From: Nocardioides sp. B-3
Lineage (GTDB): Bacteria; Actinomycetota; Actinomycetes; Propionibacteriales; Nocardioidaceae
Length of the DNA stretch: 64,000 nt
Assembly (NCBI RefSeq): GCF_024703895.1
Contig: NZ_CP087968.1
Location: forward strand, 186,001 to 250,000
Direction of reading: 5' to 3'
Of this stretch, positions 9,966 to 20,214 are shown one piece after another. The position numbers and the translations under genes are program-made. Below the pieces are notes generated by a model. The model saw only the letters and a list, made by a program, of their open reading frames with translations, had not been told where the DNA came from and searched no databases. Positions within the stretch are counted from its first letter, which is position 1, and every line of letters starts with the position of its first letter.

Positions 9966-10914
9966 TCCTCACCCTCACTCCCAACCCGAGCATCGACCGC
10001 ACGATCGCCCTCGCGGGCGAGCTCGCCCGCGGCCAGTGCAGCGCGTGGTGTCCGTGACGTCGCAGGCCGGCGGTAAGGGCGTCAACATCTCGCGGGCCTC
10101 GGTCAGTGCGGGCGAACCGACGCTCGCGGTGCTGCCCGCCGCCAAGGACGACCCGTTCGTGATCGAGCTGCTCGCGGCCGGCATCGACTGCCGCCCGGTG
10201 CGCCCGGCGGGCGACGTGCGCGTCAACCTCACGATCACCGAGCCCGACGGCACCACCACCAAGCTCAACTCCCCCGGCGCGACGGTCCAGCCCGAGCACC
10301 TCGAGGCGATGGCCAGCACCCTGCTCGCGCGGGCTCCCGGTGCGAGCTGGACGGTGCTGGCGGGTTCGCTGCCCGCCGGCGCTCCTCCGGAGTTCTATGC
10401 AGACGTCGTACGCCGACTGCGTGAGTGTGGCGCCAAGGTCGCGGTCGACACCAGCGAGGCCCCGCTCCGGGCCCTCGTCGACGCCCTGCCCGACTCGGCG
10501 CCCGACCTGATGAAGCCCAACGGCGACGAGCTCGCGTCCTTCACCGGCGGTGACGCCGACGAGCTCGAGAACGACCCGGCCCTCGCGGCCGTTGCCGCGC
10601 GCACCCTGATCGATCGTGGCGTCGGCACGGTGCTGGCGACGCTGGGTGGCAACGGCGCCGTACTCGTGACCGCCGAAGGCGCCCGGCACGCCGCTCCCCC
10701 GCCGACCACGGTCGTGAGCACCGTCGGTGCCGGCGACTCCAGCCTCTTCGGCTACCTGCTCGGCGACATCCGGGGGCTGCCCGCCCCCGATCGCCTTGCC
10801 CTCGCTGTGGCCTACGGCAGCGCTGCCGCGGGTCTGCCCGGAACCACCATCCCCGAGCCGGCGCACCTACGCACCGAGCTCGTCACCATCACTGTCCCGG
10901 GAGGCAGCGCATGA
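9962..10914 (+). CDS. fruK: 1-phosphofructokinase
   Basis: About 316 aa, PfkB/ribokinase fold. N-terminus 'LTLTPNPSIDRTI' and 'QAGGKGVNISRA', C-terminal anion hole and catalytic base in 'VVSTVGAGDSSLFGYL'. It converts fructose-1-phosphate to fructose-1,6-bisphosphate. GTG start at 9962 overlaps the regulator stop; its own stop overlaps the fruA start (ATGA at 10911). One apparent deletion near 10031, where CCAGG reads CCAG, breaks the frame after residue ~23. Confidence 0.9.
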
Positions 10915-12965
10915 CCGATCTCATCAACGTCCAGCTCGTCCGGCTCGGAGCCAGCTGGGGCGCCGAGAAGGCCGACGTCATCCGCGGCCCGGCCGCACTC
11001 GTCGAGGGCGCCGGTCGCGCCGACGACGTCGAGCAGCTGATCGCCGACGCCTTCGCCCGCGAGGAGACCTCGAGCACCGGGCTCCCCGGTGGCATCGCGA
11101 TCCCGCACTGCCGCACGACCGGCGTCTCCGAGCCGACGCTCGGCTTCGCACGGCTCGACCCGCCGATCGACTTCGGCGCCAAGGACGGCCCCGCCGACCT
11201 CGCCTTCCTGATCGCCGCGCCCGCCGGTGGCGACGCCACCCACCTGCAGCTCCTCACCAAGCTGGCCCGCTCGCTGGTCAAGCCTGCCTTCACCGACGCG
11301 CTGCGTGCGGCCGAGACTCCGGAGGAGGTCGTCGAGCAGATCCTGCTCGCGCTCGACGCCCCGGCCGCGGGTTCGTCCACCCCGGCTAAGGCATCCGCTC
11401 CGACCGACGCCGCCCCCGCTGCCGCTGCCGCCGCCCCTGCCGCTCCGGCCGCCGCGGCGCCGAAGTCGCTCGTCGCCGTCACGGCCTGCCCGACCGGCAT
11501 CGCCCACACCTACATGGCCGCCGAGGCCCCGGGAGGCCGCGGCCGCGAAGGCCGGCATCGAGATCGCGGTCGAGACCCGGGGCTCCGCCGGCTCCCATCC
11601 CCTCTCACCCGAGACCATCGCCAACGCGGCCGCCGTCATCTTCGCGGTCGACGTCGGCGTACGCGACCGCAGCCGCTTCGCCGGCAAGCCGATGGTCTCG
11701 TCGGGGGTGAAGCGCCCGATCGACGACGCGGACGCGATGATCGCCGAGGCGTTGCGCTACGCCGATGACCCGAGCGCACCGCGCGTCGAGGGCACCGCCT
11801 CCGAGGCCGGCGCCACGTCCCGCGGCACGGAGTCCTTCGGCGCGAAGACCCGACGGGTCCTGATGACCGGTGTGTCCTACATGATCCCGTTCGTGGCTGC
11901 CGGCGGACTGCTGATCGCGCTCGGCTTCCTCTTCGGTGGCTACGACATCACCGGCGACGGACAGGGCATCGCCGTCGACAACACGTTCTTCAACCTCCCC
12001 GACCTCGACGAGCTCGGGCTCGAGAACGCCCTGTTCGACAGCGCCTTCTTCGCCTACATCGGGGCCTTGCTCTTCACCCCGGGGGCCGCCGCATTCTGGG
12101 TTCCCGGTCCCGGCGCTCGCCGGCTACATCGCGTACGCCATCGCCGACCGTCCCGGGATCGCGCCCGGCTTCGTGATGGGCGCCATCGCCGGCACCATCA
12201 ACTCCGGTTTCCTCGGCGGCATCGTCGGCGGCGTGCTCGCCGGCATGGTGGCCCTCTGGATCACGGGGTGGAAGGTGCCGACGTGGATGCGCGGCCTGAT
12301 GCCGGTGCTGGTGATCCCGCTGTTGGCCACGCTGATCTCCGGCTTCGTGATGCTGGTGATCCCGGGCAAGCCGCTGGCCGCCCTGATGGAGGCCTTGAGC
12401 GACGGCCTCAACAGCCTCCGGGGAGGGTCGGCGATCGTGCTGGGCATCATCCTCGGACTGATGATGGCCTTCGACATGGGCGGGCCGCTCAACAAGACCG
12501 CCTACGCGTTCGCCACGACCGGGCTCGGCGCTGCCGCCACGGCCACCGATGCTCCTGAGCTCAAGGTCATGGCCGCGGTCATGCTCGCCGGCATGGTGCC
12601 GCCGCTGGCCCCGGCCCTCGCAACGGTGGTGCGTCCCGGACTCTTCACGATCCCCGAGCGTGAGAACGGCAAGGCCGCCCGGGGCGATGGGCGCCTCCTT
12701 CATCACCGAGGGTGCGATCCCGTTCGCGGCGGCCGACCCGCTGCGCGTCATCCCGCCGATCATGGCCGGCAGCGCCGTCACCGGGGCGGTCGCCATGGGC
12801 ATGGACGTCAGCCTGCGCGCCCCGCACGGCGGCATCTTCGTGCTCTTCGCCGTGGACGGGATCGGGGGCTTCCTGATCGCCCCGGTCGCGGGCACGCTGG
12901 TCGCGGCAGCCCTCGTCGTGATGGCCAAGAGCTTCGGCCGGACCGCCGACGCCGTCTCCCTCTGA
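10911..12965 (+). CDS. fruA: PTS fructose transporter, fused EIIABC
   Basis: About 684 aa across three +1 breaks (near 11532, 12104 and 12684). EIIA (1-150) has the phosphohistidine motif '[11 protein letters not shown]'; an Ala/Pro linker follows; EIIB has the phosphocysteine loop '[17 protein letters not shown]'; EIIC spans ~300-684 with multiple membrane helices and '[16 protein letters not shown]'. It takes up fructose as fructose-1-phosphate, the substrate of the preceding fruK. Coupled to fruK by ATGA; ptsH follows after 32 bp. All three breaks add one base to a G run. Confidence 0.92.
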
Positions 12966-12997
12966 TTCCGACCCAACCAACCGCACAAGGAGCACCC

Positions 12998-13240
12998 ATG
13001 CCCAGCAAGTCTGTCGTCGTCGGTTCCGCCGTCGGCCTGCACGCCCGCCCCGCCGCGATCATCGCCGAAGCGGCCGGTGAGCTCAGTTCGGAGGTGACCA
13101 TCAACGGCGTCGACGCAAGCTCCTCGCTGATGATCATGACCCTCGGCGCCGGCAACAGCGACACCGTCGAGGTCGCCGGCGACGACCGGGCCGCCGTCGA
13201 CAAGATCGCGGCGCTGGTCGAGCAGGACCTCGACGCCTGA
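12998..13240 (+). CDS. ptsH: Phosphocarrier protein HPr
   Basis: 80 aa. Phosphorylatable His15 in 'GLHARPAA', the canonical HPr motif; receives phosphate from enzyme I (ptsI, 7395-9083) and hands it to the EIIA domains of fruA and mtlA. AAGGAG precedes the start by 7 nt. Last gene of the deoR-fruK-fruA-ptsH operon. Residues 41-43 are Ser, near the regulatory serine of Firmicutes HPr, but no HPr kinase gene is in the window. Intact. Confidence 0.95.
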   Translation: MPSKSVVVGSAVGLHARPAAIIAEAAGELSSEVTINGVDASSSLMIMTLGAGNSDTVEVAGDDRAAVDKIAALVEQDLDA

Positions 13241-13263
13241 GGGTCCGCCCTTCAACGCCGTGG

Positions 13264-13312
13264 TGGCGGCACATTGCGCAGTCTTCGGGCTGTACGGCGA
13301 CATGTGCCGCCA
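13264..13312. terminator. Hairpin with perfect 11-bp stem downstream of ptsH
   Basis: TGGCGGCACAT (13264-13274) pairs with ATGTGCCGCCA (13302-13312) around a 27-nt loop, 24 bp after the ptsH stop. It could end the fructose operon, although there is no U-tract. It may instead belong to the cluster of palindromic repeats that follows. Confidence 0.45.
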
Positions 13313-13326
13313 TCCTCGGATGACCA

Positions 13327-13487
13327 ATGAACTTCCACTCGCTCGAGTGGAAATCCGAGGCGTGATCGTGCTGACCACGCTCGACCCTCGATGAACTTCC
13401 ACTCGCTCGAGTGGAAATCCGAGGCGTGATCGTGCTGACCACGCTCGACCCCCGATGAACTTCGACTCGCTCGAGTGGAAGTTCAGG
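13327..13487. repeat. 64-bp tandem repeat, 2.5 units, each with a palindrome
   Basis: Units start at 13327, 13391 and 13455, exactly 64 bp apart; the third is partial. Each unit begins ATGAACTTC and holds the inverted repeat TTCCACTCG-CT-CGAGTGGAA (third unit with one change). The first two differ at about one base. It fills the spacer between ptsH and the converging membrane-protein gene. No gene is seen here. Confidence 0.85.
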
Positions 13488-13519
13488 TGCGCACGATCGT
13501 CGTACGCCGATGGGTGGGC

Positions 13520-14442
13520 CTACTTCCGGCGGAGGTAGCCCACCCGGACGCGCAACGCCTGCTCGAGCTCGCCCAGCACGTCGCTGAAGAACTCGCGACG
13601 GTAGGTCTCGTCGGTGACCGCGAAGACCGCGAAGTAGAGGCCACTGAAGGCCGCGAGGAACACCGACACCTGCACGAGCTCGAGGCTGACCGGTCGGATT
13701 CCCCACGGGTAGGTCAGGGATCCCTCGATCCAGGTCTCCAGCACCTTCTCATCCATCGCCACCGCACCGAAGACGATGAAGAAGGCGAAGACGGCCAGCG
13801 CCAGCAGCAGCACTGGAAGGCCCGGGTGATGAGCAGCACGAGCACGAGGTTGGTCCGCTGCAGGCCGACCACGTCTGCGTCGTCCCCGAGCTCCTCGCGC
13901 CCGACCTCGTCATCCAGCCGGTCGACCTCCTCGACCGGGCGGACGACCGGGAAGCCGAGCGCCATCGCCGCGAACAGCAGCGTCGCTCCCCACAGGGTCC
14001 CGCCGTCCGGGGCGGAGGCGACCATCCAGACCTCGGTGTTGATGAAGAGGAACGTCACGAAGAGCAGCAGCATCGGCAAGGCGCGTCGCGAGCGGGAAGA
14101 GCAGCTCGAGGCTGGCCGGGCTGTGCCGCATGGCCCACCCCGCGATCACCCTGACCTGCAGCGCGACCGGCATAGAGGGCGGCGATCAGAAGCAGCGCGG
14201 TGACACCGACGGCGATGCCGGTCGAGACTGCGCTCCTGACAGCCTCCGTGCTCGCGTGCACCCACCAGCCGGCCGCGATCCCTGCCGGTACGGCGACGAG
14301 CAGGCCGACGAGGGCGACCACCAGCAACCTGCCGGTGTGCAGCCGTCGGCGTACGAGATCGCGGATGTCGTCGACGAAGTAGGGCAGCCCGTGCGCCGGG
14401 GAACCAGCTCTCGGCCTCGGCGCGGGTCGCCGGCTGGGTCAC
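13520..14442 (-). CDS. Predicted membrane protein of unknown function
   Basis: About 305 aa, reconstructed across four breaks (near 14395, 14165, 14085, 13813). The N-terminal cytoplasmic stretch 'TQPATRAEAESWFP...LPYFVDDIRDLVRRRL' is followed by at least five hydrophobic segments, e.g. 'LLVVALVGLLVAVPAGIAAG', 'GIAVGVTALLLIAALYAG', 'MPMLLLFVTFLFINT' and 'LAVFAFFIVFGAVAM'. GTG start at 14442 overlaps the presumed end of ribF. I do not recognise the family. The break at 13813 again converts CCAGG to CCAG. Confidence 0.5.
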
Positions 14443-15376
14443 GCCCGGGGATCTCGCGCGCGCGGCGTACGTCGCCGTGCATGGTCTCGATGAGAGCGTC
14501 GATGCCCTCGAACTTCACCATGCCGCGCAGGCGTTCGAGGAACGCCACCTCGACCTCGACGCCGTAGAGCTCGAGGTCGTCGCGGTCCAGGACGTAGGAC
14601 TCGACGCGGCGCTCGCGCTCGCCGTCGAAGGTGGGGTTGGTGCCCACCGAGATCGCCGCGGGGAGGGTCTCGCCGGTGTCGAGGCGGGTCAGCCGGCCGG
14701 CGTAGACACCGTCGGCGGGCGCCGCACCGTCGACCGGGGTGGGCACGTTGGCCGTCGGGAAGCCGAGCTCACGGCCGCGCTGGTCGCCCTTCACGACGAC
14801 GCCGCGGACGGTGAACGGGCGACCCAGCGCCTCCGCCGCGCCGGCGACATCTCCGGCCGCGAGGCAGTTGCGGATGTAGGTCGAGCTCCACACCTGCGGG
14901 CCGCCGTCGAGGGCGACGCCCTCGACCACGAACCTGCGGGTCTCCCCTGCGGTGCGCAGCAGCGCGACGTCGCCGGCCGCGCGGTTGCCGAACCTGAAGT
15001 TGGCGCCGACCACGACGGCCCGGGCACTCAGGGCGCTGACGAGGACGCGGTCGATGAACTCCTCGGGGGTCCACGACGCGATGTCGCGGTCGAACGGGAT
15101 GACCAGCACGGCGTCGACGCCCGCGGTCTCGAGCAGGCGCAGGCGGGTCTCGATGTTCGTCAGGGTCGGCGGCGCGTGCTCGGGACGGAGTACGGCGATG
15201 GGATGCGGGTCGAAGGTGACGACCACGACCTTCGGCACAGCCGGGTCGACGGCCGTGTCACGCGCCTGCCGCAGGACGTGCTGGTGCCCGAGGTGGACGC
15301 CGTCGAAGTTGCCGATCGTGACGACGGTCGGGCCGAGATCGCCGGGCACGTCGCCGAAGGAGGACCAGATCTGCAC
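14439..15376 (-). CDS. ribF: Bifunctional riboflavin kinase / FAD synthetase
   Basis: About 312 aa. N-terminal adenylyltransferase domain: 'VVTIGNFDGVHLGHQHVL', 'TFDPHPIAVL', 'GANFRFGNRAAGD', 'SSTYIRNCLAAGD'; C-terminal riboflavin kinase: 'ELGFPTANV', 'GVYAGRL', 'SVGTNPTFDG'. Makes FMN and FAD. Reads in the usual position behind truB. The 3' end is uncertain: the frame runs on past 14450, and one extra base there would give a TGA overlapping the GTG of the next gene, which is the end I give. Confidence 0.9.
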
Positions 15377-15396
15377 GGGCGCAGCCTACCGACGGT

Positions 15397-16262
15397 TCAG
15401 CCGACGAAGACGGCGACGGGTCGCGCCCCGGACTCCGTCGGCTCGTAGAGCGCCGGGAACTCGCCGTCCGGCGCGAAGAGGGCGTGCTCGCCGGCGCCGG
15501 GCAGCGTGATGCCCAGCGGTCGTCCGACGCGCACGTCGGTGGCCTGCTCGTCGTCGAGGTCGACGGCCGGGAAGGTGGCTCGCGCGGCGTCCGCGATCGG
15601 GACGAGGGTGAGCTCGACGCCGAGCTGCTCGAGGGTCTTCGCCTGCGTGAGGTCGAACCGGCCCACCGCCGTACGCCGCAAGGCAGTGAGGTGGCCGCCG
15701 ACGCCCGGGGCGGCACCGAGGTCGCGCGCGATCGCGCGGATGTAGGTGCCGCTGGAGCAGCGCACCCTCACGTCGACCTCCGGTCCACGGATGTCGGTGA
15801 CGGTGAGCTCGTGGACGGTGACACGCCCGGCCTTGAGCTCGACCTCCTCGCCGTCGCGGACGCGCTGGTAGGCACGCTTGCCGTCGACCTTGATCGCGGA
15901 GACGGCGGTCGGCACCTGGTCGATCTCGCCGACGAAGGTGCTCAGCGCGTCGCGGATCGCTTCGTCGGTGAGCCCGTCGACGGCGTACGTCGCCGTGACC
16001 TCGCCCTCGGCGTCGTCGGTGGTCGTCGTGGCGCCGAGCAGGATGGTGGCGTCGTAGGCCTTCTCGGTCAGCATCAGGTGACCGAGCAGGCGGGTGGCGC
16101 GATTCAGTCCGAGGACAAGCACGCCCGTGGCCATCGGGTCCAGCGTGCCGGCGTGCCCGACCTTGCGGGTGCCGGCCAGTCGGCGTGCACGAGAGCGACG
16201 ACGTCGTGCGACGTCATGCCCGCGGCCTTGTCGACGACGACAAGGCCAGCGGTGGTGGACAT
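15397..16262 (-). CDS. truB: tRNA pseudouridine(55) synthase
   Basis: About 288 aa. N-terminus 'GLVVVDKAAGMTSHDVV'; the catalytic-aspartate motif is 'GHAGTLDPMATGVL' (16120-16155); later 'EKAYDATILLGATT' and 'CSSGTYIRAIARDLG', with a C-terminal PUA-like domain. Isomerises U55 in the T-loop of tRNAs. One base is missing near 16180, so the first ~27 codons are in another frame. Start overlaps the rbfA stop (TGATG). Part of infB-rbfA-truB-ribF. Confidence 0.92.
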
Positions 16263-16723
16263 CAGTCCTCGAGCTCGTCCTCGTCGAGGTCGTCGTCCTC
16301 GTCGAGGATCTCGCGCGGCTTCTTGTACGGGTCTGCCTCGCCGGCGTAGGTCTCGACCCGCAGCGCGGCGACCTCTTCGTCCTTGGCCTTGGCGCGGGCC
16401 AGCACCTCGTCGAGGGCGCGCGTGCTCTCCGGCAGCGCGTCGGGAATGAAGGTCAGGGTCGGGACGATGCGCATCCCGAGCTGCTTGGCGACCTCGGAAC
16501 GGATCACGCCCTTGGCGGACTCGAGCGCGGCGCCGGTGCTGGCGAGGTCCTCGTCGGCACCGAGGACGGTGTAGAAGATCGTGGCCTGCTGGCTGTCGCC
16601 GGTGACGCGGACGTCGGTGATCGTGACGAAGCCGAGGCGCGGGTCCTTGATCCGGCGCTCGAGCATCTCGGCGACGATGACTCGGATGCGGTCGGCGATC
16701 TTGCGGACGCGGGGGTTGCTCAT
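16262..16723 (-). CDS. rbfA: 30S ribosome-binding factor A
   Basis: 153 aa. KH-type fold with '[17 protein letters not shown]', '[17 protein letters not shown]' and '[11 protein letters not shown]'; acidic C-terminal tail of Asp/Glu. Helps mature the 5' end of 16S rRNA during cold or 30S assembly. Downstream of infB, separated by a 130-bp spacer full of palindromic repeats. Intact. Confidence 0.95.
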   Translation of the reverse strand: MSNPRVRKIADRIRVIVAEMLERRIKDPRLGFVTITDVRVTGDSQQATIFYTVLGADEDLASTGAALESAKGVIRSEVAKQLGMRIVPTLTFIPDALPESTRALDEVLARAKAKDEEVAALRVETYAGEADPYKKPREILDEDDDLDEDELED

Positions 16724-16749
16724 GGGTTCACTCTCTCAAAGACACTGGC

Positions 16750-16843
16750 GAAGTCCCCGGATATCCGGGGACTTCACCACGTGTCAGGGGTTACAACACC
16801 TGACAGGTGTGGGAGTCCCCGGATATCCGGGGACTCCCACACC
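16750..16843. repeat. Composite palindromic repeat element, copy A
   Basis: Two perfect palindromes, 26 bp (16750-16775) and 38 bp (16806-16843), share the 20-bp core GTCCCCGGATATCCGGGGAC. Between them is TGTCAGG...CCTGACA (about 16783-16807). The whole fills the infB-rbfA spacer. The same core and middle part recur at 30818-30905, so this is a dispersed element and not a local accident. Confidence 0.9.
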
Positions 16844-16853
16844 AGCGGATCGA

Positions 16854-19695
16854 TCAGGCGCGGGCGATCTCGCGCATCTCGAAGGACTCGATGATGTCGC
16901 CGATCTTGATGTCCCGGAAGTTCTTGAGCACGAGACCGCACTCGAAGCCTTCCCGGACCTCCGACGCGTCGTCCTTCTCACGCCGCAACGAGGCCGGAGT
17001 CGAGGTTGTCGGCCACCACGTTGCCATCACGCAGGACGCGCACCTTGGCGTTGCGGCGGATGAGACCGGAGGTGACCATGCAGCCTGCGATGTTGCCGGC
17101 CTTGGACGAACGGAAGATGTCGCGAATCTCCGCCTGACCCGGGGGTCGACTCCTCGTAGACCGGCTTGAGCATGCCCTTGAGGGCCGCCTCGATCTCCTC
17201 GATCGCCCGGTAGATCACGCTGTAGTAGCGGATCTCGACGCCTTCCTTGTCGGCCATCTGGCTCGCCTTGCCCTGCGGGCGGACGTTGAAGCCGATGATG
17301 ATCGCGTCGGAGGCGGCGGCCGGGTCGACGTTGGTCTCGGTGATCGCACCGACGCCACGGTCGATGACGCGCAGCGACACCTCGTCGCCGACGTCGATCT
17401 TGGCGAGAGCGTCTTCCAACGCCTCGACAGAACCGGACACGTCGCCCTTGAGGATGAGGTTGAGCTCCCGGCTCTCGCCCTTCTCCATGGAGGCCATGAA
17501 GTCCTCGAGGCTGCGACGGACACGGCGCTTGGCCTGCATGGCCGCACGCTCGCGCGCCTCACGCTTCTCGGCGATCTGGCGAGCCATCCGGTCGTCCTCG
17601 ACCACGATGAAGTTCTGACCGGCACCCGGCACCGCCGAGAGTCCGAGCACCATCGCGGGACGCGACGGGTCAGCCTCGGTGATCTCCTTGCCGTGCTCGT
17701 CGAGCATGGCGCGGACACGACCGTGAGCCGGACCGGCCACGATCGAGTCGCCGACGCGGAGCGTTCCGCGCTGGACGAGCACCGTCGCCACCGGACCGCG
17801 ACCGCGGTCGAGGTGTGCCTCGACCACGAGGCCCCGGGCGTCCCGGTCGGGGTTGGCCCGCAGGTCGAGCGAGGCGTCCGCGGTCAGCACGACAGCCTCG
17901 AGCAGCTTGTCGAGGTTGAGACCGGCCTTGGCCGACACGTCGACGAACATCGCGTCGCCGCCGTACTCCTCGGGGATGAGGCCGTACTCGGTGAGCTGGC
18001 CACGCACCTTGGTCGGGTCGGCGTCGGGCTTGTCGATCTTGTTGACCGCGACCACGACGGGTACGCCGGCGGCCTTGGCGTGGTTGAGCGCCTCGACCGT
18101 CTGCGGCATGACGCCGTCGTCTGCCGCCACCACGAGGATCGCGATGTCGGTGGCCTGCGCACCACGTGCACGCATGGCGGTGAACGCCTCGTGACCCGGG
18201 GTGTCGATGAAGGTGATCAGGCGCTCGTTGCCATCGACGACGGTGTGGACTCGGTAGGCACCGATGTGCTGCGTGATGCCACCGGCCTCCTTGTCGCCGA
18301 CGTTGGCGTCGCGAAGCGCGTCGAGGAGGCGGGTCTTACCGTGGTCGACGTGACCCATGACGGTCACGACCGGCGGACGGATCGCGAGATCCGACTCGTC
18401 GCCCTCGTCGGCGCCGAACTCGAGGTCGAACGTCTCGAGCAGCTCGCGGTCCTCGTCCTCGGGCGAAACGACGACGACGACGTAGTTGAGCTCCTCGCCG
18501 ATCAGCTCGAAGGTCTCGTCACCGACGGACTGGGTCGCGGTGACCATCTCGCCGAGCGAGAAGAGCATCTGCACCGGGGCAGCGGCATCGACGTTGATCT
18601 TCTCGGCGAAGTCGGTCAGCGAAGCGCCACGCGGCAGACGAACGGTCTCGCCGTTGCCCTTGCGGACGCGCACGCCACCGATCGTCGGGGCCTCCATGGC
18701 CTCGAACTCCATGCGACGAGCGCGCTTGCTCTTGCGACCACGACGCGACGGGCCGCCGGCGCGCCCGAAGGCACCCCAGGTCTGACCACGCTGGCCGGGA
18801 CGCTGGCCGGGACGACCACTGGCGTTGGGGCCGAAGCCGCCCGGACGGGCGGGAGCGGCACCGGGTGCGCCACCGGGGCCACCGCGACCGGGTGCGCCAC
18901 CGGGGCCACCGCGACCGGGAGCACCGCCGGGGCCTCCACGACCGGGAGCACCGCCGGGGCCGCCACGACCGGGAGCACCGGGACGGGCGCCGGGGCCGCC
19001 ACCGAAGGCAGCGGGCGACTTGGGCATCATCGCCGGGTTGGGACGCGGCATGCCGGGACGACCCGGAACGCCGGTGTCACGAGCGGCCGGCGGACGCGGC
19101 GGGCGCTGGTCGCCGGCGGCAGGGGCACCGGGGCCGGCTGCGGGCTCCGCAGCGGGCGCGGGCGCCGGACGGCGACCCATGCCCGGCTGGGCGCGAACGG
19201 GTTGTTGCCCGGACGCGGCGCACCCGGACGGGCGCCCGGACGCGGGGCCGGGGTCGCCGGCTTCTCGGCGGCCGGGACCTGCGGGGCCTCGGGCTCGGCC
19301 GGAGGCGCGGTGGGTGCCGCGGTGGGTGCCGCGGGTGCCTCGACCTGCGGGGCCGGGGCCTCGACGACCGGCTCGACCACCGGGGCGGGCTCCACGACGG
19401 GAGCCTCCTCGACGACCGGCTGGGCGGCAGGCTTGGGGCCGGGCTTGGGGCCGGGGCGACCGGGGGTCGCCTTGGCGGGGGTGGCGTCCGTGGACGCACC
19501 ATCGACGGCGGGGGCTGAGGCCGCTGCGGCCTTCAGCTCGTCGCCGTACTGCTTCTTGAAACGCATCTCGACGGGAGGCTCGACGGTCGACGATGCCGAC
19601 TTGACGAACTCACCCATCTCCTTGAGCTTCTCGAGAACAAACTTGCTCTCGACGCCGAACTCTTTTGCGAGTTCGTGGACTCGGGTCTTGGCCAC
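16854..19695 (-). CDS. infB: Translation initiation factor IF-2
   Basis: About 946 aa across three breaks (near 19187, 17145 and 16985). IF2_N domain at 1-55 ('[20 protein letters not shown]'), a long Ala/Pro/Gly linker, then the GTPase: G1 'GHVDHGKT', '[15 protein letters not shown]', 'VAVNKIDKP', and domains III-IV ending '[10 protein letters not shown]'. Delivers initiator tRNA to the 30S subunit. The linker holds a 27-bp tandem repeat. The 19187 break removes the A of a CCAGG. Operon: rimP-nusA-ylxR-infB-rbfA-truB-ribF. Confidence 0.95.
18861..18968. repeat. 27-bp tandem repeat inside infB (4 units plus a degenerate fifth)
   Basis: Units begin at 18861, 18888, 18915 and 18942; the first two are identical, the others diverge by a few bases. 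It encodes repeated GGPGGAPGR on the minus strand, a flexible linker between the IF2_N domain and the GTPase core. Confidence 0.85.
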
Positions 19696-19842
19696 GTGAA
19701 AACTACGCTCCTTCTGGTTCCGTCAGCCCCAGAAGGAGGGCAAACGGAGACGCTAGTGGTGGTGCAAACTCATCGGAAAGTACTCATCGAGTGCTCATGA
19801 GCTGCGTGCTCCAGCTTCTTGTCGTTGTTGCCCGGTCGTTGG

Positions 19843-20139
19843 TCATGCGAGCGAGTCGAGATGGTCGCGCACCGGTTCGCTGGGGAGCCCCTCCCTGAGG
19901 CGCAAGGCCCGGGAGAACGCCCGTCTGCGAACCGCGAGGTCGTAACACTCGGACGTGGGATGCAGGTGCGCCCCGCGACCCGGTGCCGTGCCGCGTGGAT
20001 CGGGGCACACGGCCGGTTGGCCCCGGGCATCCGAGCCGGCGACGACTCGCAGCAACTCGCTCTTGATGGTCCGGGTCCGACAGCCGACGCACGTGCGCAT
20101 GGGCACAGGCGTAGTGCTCTCGGTCAAGGAATCCACCAT
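19843..20139 (-). CDS. ylxR: YlxR family (DUF448) RNA-binding protein
   Basis: 98 aa from the ATG at 20139; a later ATG at 20100 would give the more usual 'MRTCVGCR' start, and neither has a clear ribosome-binding site. Motifs: 'TCVGCRTRTIKSELLRVV', 'GRGAHLHPTSECYDLAVRRRAFSRAL'. Always encoded between nusA and infB; it binds RNA and has been linked to RNase P. Expected position, no indel seen. 147 bp separate it from infB. Confidence 0.88.
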   Translation of the reverse strand: MVDSLTESTTPVPMRTCVGCRTRTIKSELLRVVAGSDARGQPAVCPDPRGTAPGRGAHLHPTSECYDLAVRRRAFSRALRLREGLPSEPVRDHLDSLA

Positions 20140-20214
20140 CGGTGACTCTATCGCGTGGAGGGTCGAAAACCCGAATGGCCCCGATCGTTCACCTGCCGCG
20201 GGCAGTGTGGGCGG

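Noticed and set aside
10911..12965. Programmed frameshifting in fruA and similar genes
   Set aside because: Too many genes affected, in G/C runs and CCWGG sites without slippery heptamers or stimulatory structures; sequence error is simpler.
13327..13487. CRISPR-like array
   Set aside because: Only 2.5 units, 64-bp period without variable spacers, no cas genes near.
16750..16843. Simple rho-independent terminator at the end of infB
   Set aside because: No U-tract, palindromes without real loops, and the same composite recurs elsewhere, so it is treated as a repeat element.
17693..19699. A very long plus-strand reading frame over infB
   Set aside because: It mirrors the GC-rich minus-strand infB coding frame and has a low-complexity Gly/Thr composition. 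The minus frame carries IF-2 motifs.
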